From Chloroflexota bacterium (GTDB lineage: Bacteria; Chloroflexota; Anaerolineae; Anaerolineales; Anaerolineaceae), in assembly GCA_023406965.1 (NCBI GenBank), contig JAEXTI010000082.1, positions 1 through 5,188 of the forward strand: DNA of 5,188 bases, in the 5' to 3' direction. Below are positions 1 through 4,111 of the stretch, piece by piece (position 1 is the stretch's first letter; each line of letters starts with the position of its first letter). The translations under genes and the position numbers were made by a program. The notes beneath the pieces were generated by a model, which saw only the letters and a program-made list of their open reading frames with translations, had not been told where the DNA came from and searched no databases.

Positions 1-117
1 TTGCGCGGTTTGCGGCGGCGCGTAGATGTCCACCATGCGGGCAATGTCGGCGCGTTCTTCCGGGCCGTAGATCAAATCGTAGGCAGAGGAGTCGAGCAGG
101 TAGAGGGCTTTTTTCAT
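1..117 (-). CDS. N-terminal fragment of a probable D-2-hydroxyacid dehydrogenase (partial)
   Basis: The minus strand reads ATG at 117-115 and stays open to the left edge, giving 39 residues that begin MKKALYLLDSSAYDLIYG and continue with PEERADIARMVDIYAPPQT. The short hydrophobic strand MKKALYLL, followed by a helix with 'GPEERADIARMVDI', resembles the substrate-domain start of bacterial NAD-dependent D-2-hydroxyacid dehydrogenases (phosphoglycerate dehydrogenase-like). Those enzymes are cytosolic and interconvert 2-hydroxy and 2-keto acids. The NAD-binding domain and the catalytic Arg/Glu/His lie outside the window, so the family call rests on recalled N-terminal similarity only. A weak GAGG lies 4 nt before the ATG. 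The gene is divergent from the transposase, with 57 bp between the start codons. That it is a coding start is fairly secure; the exact product is not. Confidence 0.6.
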   Translation of the reverse strand, partial: MKKALYLLDSSAYDLIYGPEERADIARMVDIYAPPQTAQ

Positions 118-161
118 GAGGCCTCGATGCCAGGGCAATAGGATATCCCCGATTCTAACGC

Positions 162-167
162 TATAAT
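162..167 (+). promoter_or_regulatory. -10 box (TATAAT) of the transposase gene, probably leaderless
   Basis: A perfect TATAAT ends 7 nt before the ATG at 175. Transcription normally starts about 6-8 nt after the -10 box, so the mRNA would begin at or next to the start codon. No Shine-Dalgarno sequence fits in the gap, which agrees with a leaderless transcript. No good -35 hexamer is seen 16-18 bp upstream. The box overlaps a small inverted repeat (TAAT-CGA-ATTA, 164-174) that could be chance in AT-rich sequence. Confidence 0.5.
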
Positions 168-174
168 CGAATTA

Positions 175-963
175 ATGGAAAAACATCGCCGTTCAATTCG
201 TCTGAAGGAATACGATTATGCCCAACCAGGGGCGTATTTTGTCACTCTCGCGGCGTGGAATCATGAGACATTGTTCGGCGAAGTTGTTGAAGACCAAATG
301 AGTTTGAACCATTTTGGGTTGATTGCGCAGGGTGAATTACAGCGGCTTCCCTTGCGGTTCCCTACTATCCAGATCGATGAATATGTCATCATGCCCAACC
401 ATGTTCATCTTATTTTGTGGATTCTTGCGGAGAACCCCGAATCCGTAGGGGCGAGCCGAGATTCGGCAAAGGTGTCTTCCGACCAACTCATGGCCTCGCC
501 CATTCCCGCCAGTGGGGCGAGGCTACAAGAGATGGAATCAAATTCCAAGTGTGATTCCGCCTCGCCCCTACAAGATGTATCGTCCCAAGTACACAGCTTC
601 TTGCCATCCCCGGATTCTGTAGGGGCGAGGCGAGATTCGGCAAAGGTGTCTTCCGACCAACTCTTAGCCTCGCCCATTCCCACCAGCAGGGCGAGGCTAC
701 AAGAGATGGGTTCAAATTCTGAGCGTGATTCCGCCTCGCCCCTACGCGGTCCGTCCGTTGGGGCGTTGGGCATTTACATTGGCGCGTATAAATCCTCCGT
801 TGCACGTTTGATCAATAACCTTCGTCACACCCGTGGCGCGCCTGTCTGGCAGCGTAATTATTACGAACATGTTATTCGCAACGATGACGACCTCAATCAA
901 ACTCGCCGGTACATCCAATCCAATCCGTTACATTGGCAAACAGATCAGGATGATTTGCCCTAG
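175..963 (+). CDS. REP-associated tyrosine transposase (RAYT, Y1/HUH family) with an expanded linker
   Basis: This is a 262-residue single-strand endonuclease of the IS200-like Y1 superfamily, RAYT branch; the characterised E. coli relative is TnpA-REP. Such proteins cut and rejoin single-stranded REP hairpins through a 5'-phosphotyrosine. The N-terminal part has the family's 'YFVTLAAW' strand (residues 21-28) and the HUH metal site in MPNHVHLI (His76, His78). The C-terminal part has WQRNYYEHVIRN (225-236) and RRYIQSNP, where Tyr246 aligns with the catalytic Tyr115 of TnpA-REP. Residues about 88-192 are extra: they are two translated copies of a 127-bp REP-like element (445-571 and 619-745). 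Without them the protein would be about 157 residues, normal for the family. The linker lies between the two halves of the active site and is rich in Ser, Ala, Arg and Pro. Both catalytic parts are intact and the frame is unbroken, so the enzyme could be active. Its codons look more AT-rich than those of the next gene, consistent with separate ancestry. Confidence 0.93.
   Translation: MEKHRRSIRLKEYDYAQPGAYFVTLAAWNHETLFGEVVEDQMSLNHFGLIAQGELQRLPLRFPTIQIDEYVIMPNHVHLILWILAENPESVGASRDSAKVSSDQLMASPIPASGARLQEMESNSKCDSASPLQDVSSQVHSFLPSPDSVGARRDSAKVSSDQLLASPIPTSRARLQEMGSNSERDSASPLRGPSVGALGIYIGAYKSSVARLINNLRHTRGAPVWQRNYYEHVIRNDDDLNQTRRYIQSNPLHWQTDQDDLP
445..571. repeat. REP-like inverted-repeat element, copy 1, inside the transposase gene
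   Basis: This 127-bp unit is bounded by GTAGGGGCGAGCC (445-457) and GCCTCGCCCCTAC (559-571), which are inverted copies with one mismatch. Inside is a hairpin of GCCTCGCCC (493-501) and GGGCGAGGC (515-523) with a 13-nt loop, followed by TAC. The CTCGCCC core therefore occurs four times in alternating orientation. GTAG tetranucleotides sit at the hairpin feet: plus strand at 445-448, minus strand at 523-526 and 568-571. A GTAG foot next to an imperfect hairpin is the known signature of REP sequences processed by RAYT proteins, so this looks like a REPIN-type pair cluster. It is translated in frame as part of the transposase linker (VGASRDSAK to SASPLQ). Confidence 0.85.
619..745. repeat. REP-like inverted-repeat element, copy 2, inside the transposase gene
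   Basis: This second 127-bp unit matches copy 1 at 116 of 127 positions (about 91%, counted by hand, no gaps) and begins exactly 174 bp, or 58 codons, after it. Its ends GTAGGGGCGAGGC (619-631) and GCCTCGCCCCTAC (733-745) are perfect inverted repeats. The inner hairpin is 667-675 with 689-697. GTAG feet are at 619-622 (plus strand), 697-700 and 742-745 (minus strand). The 47 bp between the copies (572-618) have no counterpart elsewhere in the window. The two copies may come from a tandem duplication or from two insertions. The differences include several first- and second-position changes, so the translated repeats differ at about 10 of 48 residues. Confidence 0.85.
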
Positions 964-965
964 GA
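962..965 (+). promoter_or_regulatory. Ribosome binding site AGGA of the DUF5054 gene, overlapping the transposase stop codon
   Basis: AGGA begins within the TAG stop codon of the transposase (961-963) and ends 7 nt before the ATG at 973, a normal Shine-Dalgarno distance. It supports 973 as the start. It also places the initiation site where terminating transposase ribosomes would release, so translational coupling is possible. Confidence 0.55.
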
Positions 966-972
966 TTCACTT

Positions 973-2964
973 ATGACACCAGCCATCCAAAAAGTTCACC
1001 TCGTCTTCAAAACCCACCTGGATGTGGGGTTCACGGCTTTGGCCGCCGATGTGGTCAATGCTTACTTCACCCGCTACATCCCCCAGGCTCTGGCGGTGGC
1101 CCGCCAACTGCGCGCGTCCGGCAGCCCCGAACGCTTCACCTGGACCACCGGCTCGTGGTTGATCTACGAATACCTCGAACAGGCCACTGCTGCGGCCCGC
1201 GCCGAAATGGAAGACGCCATCCGCGCCGGGGAGATCGCCTGGCACGGCCTGCCCTTCACCACCTACACCGAGATGATGGATGCCAGCCTCTTTCGTCACG
1301 GGTTGTCCCTCTCCCAGCGCCTTGACCGCCGTTTTGGCCGCCGCACCATCGCCGCCAAGATGACCGACGTGCCCGGCCACAGCCGCGCCATGCTGCCTTA
1401 CCTGGCCGAAGCGGGTATCCGCTTCCTGCACATCGGCGTCAACGGCGCCTCCACCCCGCCCGACGTGCCACCGGTTTTCCGCTGGCGCGAACCCGGCGGC
1501 GCGGAAATCATGGTCATGTACCACCGCAATTACGGCGCTGAAGAGGTCATCCCCGGTTTGCCCGAGGCCATCCTTTTCGCCCACACCGGTGATAACCTCG
1601 GCCCGCAGTCGGTAGAGGCTGTGCAGGCTGTCTTTGCGGATGCTCGCAAGCGCTTTCCTGGCGCCGAGGTGACCGCTTCCACCCTGGATGCCTTTGCGGC
1701 GCGTCTGGATACCGTCCGCGAGAACCTGCCCCTGGTCACCAGCGAGATTGGTGACTCCTGGTGTCACGGCGTGGGCAGCGACCCACGCAAGGTGGCCGAT
1801 TTCCGCGAACTGCAGCGTTTGCGCTGCGAATGGATCGAATCTGGGCGGGCCGACCCCAACGCCCCGACCCTCTCGCGCTTTAGCACCCATTTGATGTGCG
1901 TCAGCGAGCACACCTGGGGCATGGATATCAAAATGCATTTGCAGGATTACGAGCACTACACGCCCGCCGCCCTGCGCGCAGCCCGCGCCCAGCCCAACTT
2001 TAAAACCTTCGAGTCCTCCTGGGCCGAACAGCGCGCTTACCTGACGCAGGCTGTCTCTGCCCTCGGCGACACACCCCTGGCAGAGGAAGCCCGCGCCCAC
2101 CAGGCTGCCTTGCGTCCTGCCCCGCCCAACCTGGACGGATTTTCCCGCCTGGACGAACCCGCCGCCCCGCTGCGCACTCGCCACTTCAACCTGGCCTTTG
2201 ATACGCACGGGGCGTTGGGGCTGCTGCGCCACGGTCGCCGCGCCTGGGGCGGCGAGAACCGCCCCTTGGGCTTGCTGCGTTATGAGAGCTTTGACCAGTC
2301 CGACTACGACCGCTTCTACCGCCAGTACAACAAAGACAAGCGCCACACATCGATGTGGGCTTTGCCCGACTTCACCAAACCCGGTATCGCTCCTTACGCC
2401 GTGAAAGGCGAGTGGCTGCCCGATCTGCGGGCCGCCTGGCAGCGGCAAGAAACAGATGGGCAATCCTTTGTCCTCGAACTGGCCTTTCCCGCCGAGCCGG
2501 TGGAGAGTCTGGGTTGTCCGCGCCGGGCGGTAGTCAGGCTGTTCCTTCCGGATGCCGCCCCCGAGGTTCACTTTGATGTGCAGTGGTTTGAAAAGCAAGC
2601 CAACCGCCTGCCCGAAGCGCTGTGGTTCTCTTTCACCCCGCGCATCCGCCAGTCTTCCGGCTGGAGTCTGGGTGTCATGGGCCAATCAATCTCTCCGCTG
2701 GACGTAGTCCGCGACGGCTCCCGCCACCTGCACCTCATCGGCCGGAGCGTGCGCTACCGTGACGAACGCGGCACGTTGGAGATCGACTCGCTGGATGCTG
2801 CCCTGGTGGCCCCCGGGCGCCGCTCGCTGCTCGATTTCAACAACCGTCTCCCGGCGCTCTCCGGCGGAATGCACTTCAACCTGTACAACAATGTGTGGGG
2901 CACCAACCACCCGGTCTGGTACGACGAGAATGCCCGCTTCCGATTTGTGCTCAGGGTGAGTTAA
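973..2964 (+). CDS. DUF5054-type protein, GH38 alpha-mannosidase-like glycoside hydrolase
   Basis: This complete 663-residue protein resembles the DUF5054 family, whose members are about this length and whose substrate is not established. Near the N-terminus KTHLDVGFT carries His15 and Asp17. MTDVPGHS carries Asp132 in the same D-x-x-G-H-S setting as the nucleophile motif (DPFGHS) of GH38 alpha-mannosidases. By analogy His15, Asp17 and Asp132 would bind zinc, with Asp132 as nucleophile; SEHTWGMD (His313) is a candidate fourth ligand. Other conserved-looking blocks are WTTGSWLIYEYLE (57-69), GDSWCHGVGSD (260-270) and the C-terminal LYNNVWGTNHPVWYDENARF (637-656). Residues after about 395 look like the beta-rich C-terminal part of GH38 enzymes. 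No signal peptide is visible, so the protein is probably cytosolic and acts on imported oligosaccharides. The start is supported by AGGA at 962. It lies 9 bp behind the transposase and has no obvious promoter of its own. The family call is strong; glycosidase activity is inference. Confidence 0.88.
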   Translation: MTPAIQKVHLVFKTHLDVGFTALAADVVNAYFTRYIPQALAVARQLRASGSPERFTWTTGSWLIYEYLEQATAAARAEMEDAIRAGEIAWHGLPFTTYTEMMDASLFRHGLSLSQRLDRRFGRRTIAAKMTDVPGHSRAMLPYLAEAGIRFLHIGVNGASTPPDVPPVFRWREPGGAEIMVMYHRNYGAEEVIPGLPEAILFAHTGDNLGPQSVEAVQAVFADARKRFPGAEVTASTLDAFAARLDTVRENLPLVTSEIGDSWCHGVGSDPRKVADFRELQRLRCEWIESGRADPNAPTLSRFSTHLMCVSEHTWGMDIKMHLQDYEHYTPAALRAARAQPNFKTFESSWAEQRAYLTQAVSALGDTPLAEEARAHQAALRPAPPNLDGFSRLDEPAAPLRTRHFNLAFDTHGALGLLRHGRRAWGGENRPLGLLRYESFDQSDYDRFYRQYNKDKRHTSMWALPDFTKPGIAPYAVKGEWLPDLRAAWQRQETDGQSFVLELAFPAEPVESLGCPRRAVVRLFLPDAAPEVHFDVQWFEKQANRLPEALWFSFTPRIRQSSGWSLGVMGQSISPLDVVRDGSRHLHLIGRSVRYRDERGTLEIDSLDAALVAPGRRSLLDFNNRLPALSGGMHFNLYNNVWGTNHPVWYDENARFRFVLRVS

Positions 2965-2979
2965 CTTCTCGTAAGGCGG

Positions 2980-3768
2980 TTACACCAACCCGGCTGCCAT
3001 CCCCGCTCCGACGATCACCAGCAGCGCGCCCACCAGCACTTGTATGGTTCGCAGCGTCACCTTCTTCACCATCAATGAGCCCAGGAACGACCCGCCAAAC
3101 GCCGCCAGAGTCGCCGCCAGCACCAGTCCGCTCAGTTCTACCGGGATGCTCTTGAATTGGCTGGCATAGAACCCTACTCCATAGACCAGCAGGCGGGCAA
3201 TGTCGATGATCACCGCGCACATCACCCCCGTGCTGATGAAGGCTTGCTTGTCCAGCCCGGCTTTGATCAAGAAGGCCGCACGCAGCGCGCCCTGGTTGCC
3301 CGAGATGCCCCCAAAGAAACCCGAAAGCAGCCCGCCCAGGGGCAGGTACTTGCGCTCAAAGGCCAGGTTTTGGAAGCGCGGCAGCAGGTCTAGCAGGGCG
3401 AAGGCAATGATGATGATGCCCATCACCAGTCCGATGGCGCTGACTGCATGTTCGTTTTCGCCCAGGCGGTAGGTGGCCAGGGGCGGGAGGGCGGCGAAGA
3501 AGTTGAGCAGTAGCGCCCCCGCCACCGAGGCAATCGCGCCAGGGATGGCAAAGCGCGCCACCACGCCCCAATCCGCGTTGCGGCCCACCAACCCGGCTTT
3601 GAACAGATTATTTGCCAGGTGTACCACCGCCGTGGCAGCCACCGCCACGGGCAAGGGGAAGAACAATGCGAAGGCCGGCATGAGTAGCGTGCCCAACCCG
3701 AAGCCGGAAAACAGGGTCAGCCCCGCCACCACGAACGCTGTCAGGCATACGATGAAGTAAGTGAGCAT
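2980..3768 (-). CDS. TauE/SafE family membrane transporter
   Basis: The 262-residue integral membrane protein matches the TauE/SafE (sulfite exporter-like) family in length, hydrophobicity and motifs. About eight membrane segments can be drawn, roughly at 3-22, 26-40, 42-60, 70-92, 108-127, 142-158, 176-199 and 211-233, with a possible further one at 239-261. The diagnostic loop GGISGNQGALR (153-163) is present. Family members are proposed to move sulfite, sulfoacetate or other small anions; no neighbour here indicates the substrate. The ATG at 3768 is preferred to an upstream in-frame ATG at 3798, because the hydrophobic N-terminus starts there and a TATAAT lies just 6 nt upstream, which would place the longer start upstream of the transcript. 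The gene is convergent with the DUF5054 gene (15 bp between stop codons) and divergent from the gene at 4112. No intrinsic terminator is visible between the convergent stops. Confidence 0.92.
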   Translation of the reverse strand: MLTYFIVCLTAFVVAGLTLFSGFGLGTLLMPAFALFFPLPVAVAATAVVHLANNLFKAGLVGRNADWGVVARFAIPGAIASVAGALLLNFFAALPPLATYRLGENEHAVSAIGLVMGIIIIAFALLDLLPRFQNLAFERKYLPLGGLLSGFFGGISGNQGALRAAFLIKAGLDKQAFISTGVMCAVIIDIARLLVYGVGFYASQFKSIPVELSGLVLAATLAAFGGSFLGSLMVKKVTLRTIQVLVGALLVIVGAGMAAGLV

Positions 3769-3774
3769 GGGCAC

Positions 3775-3802
3775 ATTATACCTGGGGAAATCCTGCAATC
3801 AA
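3775..3802 (-). promoter_or_regulatory. Promoter of the TauE-family gene, probably leaderless
   Basis: On the minus strand, TTGATT (3802-3797) and a perfect TATAAT (3780-3775) are separated by 16 bp. The -10 ends only 6 nt before the ATG at 3768, so the transcript would begin at about the start codon, and there is no room for a ribosome binding site. The context GGTATAATG (3782-3774) is repeated in mirror orientation at 3839-3847. Confidence 0.65.
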
Positions 3803-3826
3803 AACTTGCGCCTTTTACCCTGTGCA

Positions 3827-3846
3827 TTGACAAATCGCGGTATAAT
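3827..3846 (+). promoter_or_regulatory. Promoter-like region of the TTG-started gene (TATAAT with badly spaced TTGACA)
   Basis: A perfect TATAAT lies at 3841-3846 in the context GGTATAATG. A perfect TTGACA lies at 3827-3832, only 8 bp upstream instead of about 17, so the pair cannot work as a standard sigma-70 promoter. No good -35 is seen at the usual distance. Either the -10 is used with weak -35 contacts, or TTGACA has another role such as a regulator site. The -10 points toward the gene at 4112 and would give a leader of about 260 nt. Confidence 0.5.
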
Positions 3847-4111
3847 GCACCAGTACGCTTTCTCCTACCGGCCGCATCCTTGCGTGATGCCGGTTTGCTG
3901 GACGAACTCCCCGATGGCAGCAGCCATAACTCGGGAGGGTTGTTCTTTCTGAGAAAGTTTGTGGCGACGGGCTCTGGCAGGCCGCTGTTGCCTCCTTAAA
4001 AATCTCGTCTCGGCTGGAAGCCTGGAGACTGCTTTGATTTCTATCGAAATTTCGGCGCGTCTGCATGCCTGAATGTTTATTTGTTACGCAAGCCTGTAAG
4101 GGGACCTTTTC
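3847..4111 (+). promoter_or_regulatory. Long, potentially structured 5' leader of the TTG-started gene
   Basis: This 265-bp stretch holds no convincing gene. As RNA it can form several local hairpins: ACCGGC/GCCGGT (3867-3872, 3889-3894) with inner CGCA/TGCG; a bulged stem CTCCCCGA/TCGGGAG (3907-3914, 3931-3937) capped by TGGC/GCCA; CTTTC/GAAAG (3945-3957); GGCGAC/GTTGCC (3963-3968, 3987-3992); GTCTCGGCT paired with AGCC and GAGAC (4007-4029); and ATTTC/GAAAT (4037-4050). An alternative long-range pairing of TCTCC (3861-3865) with GGAGA (4024-4028) would compete with the fifth hairpin. The fifth hairpin is followed by T-rich TGCTTTGATTTC, an imperfect terminator-like context. An 8-codon reading frame (4073-4099) ends in a TAA that touches the ribosome binding site at 4098. 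I do not recognise a known riboswitch or 6S, SRP or tmRNA signature. That it is transcribed is inferred from the -10 box at 3841. Confidence 0.4.
4098..4103 (+). promoter_or_regulatory. Ribosome binding site AAGGGG for the TTG start at 4112
   Basis: AAGGGG ends 8 nt before the TTG at 4112. An in-frame TAA at 4097-4099 excludes any earlier start in this frame. Together the two decide the start codon. Confidence 0.6.

Noticed and set aside
141..148. GGATATCC palindrome in the gap between the divergent genes
   Set aside because: An 8-bp palindrome alone, without a second copy, is too weak to call an operator.
445..745. Possible CRISPR array, because of the repeated units
   Set aside because: There are only two units, each 127 bp with internal inverted repeats and a single 47-bp spacer, inside a coding gene.
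405..805. Two overlapping minus-strand open frames of 122 and 105 codons
   Set aside because: They arise because the inverted-repeat elements lack stops on both strands; the plus-strand transposase explains the region.
967..2685. A 572-codon open frame on the minus strand
   Set aside because: It lies entirely antisense to the DUF5054 gene, which has recognisable active-site motifs. Its translation is Gly/Val/Ala/Gln-rich without family features, as expected for an antisense shadow in GC-rich DNA.
2959..2985. Bidirectional terminator between the convergent genes
   Set aside because: Only a 4-bp stem (GTAA/TTAC, 2971-2983) without a T-run is present.
3769..3798. Ten extra N-terminal residues on the TauE-family protein from an ATG at 3798
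   Set aside because: The TATAAT promoter at 3775-3780 lies within that extension, and the hydrophobic segment typical of the family starts at the inner ATG.
3847..4050. A 6S, SRP, tmRNA or known riboswitch RNA
   Set aside because: No diagnostic sequence (SRP apical loop, tmRNA tag and T-arm, T-box, cobalamin box) could be found; only unclassified hairpins are seen.
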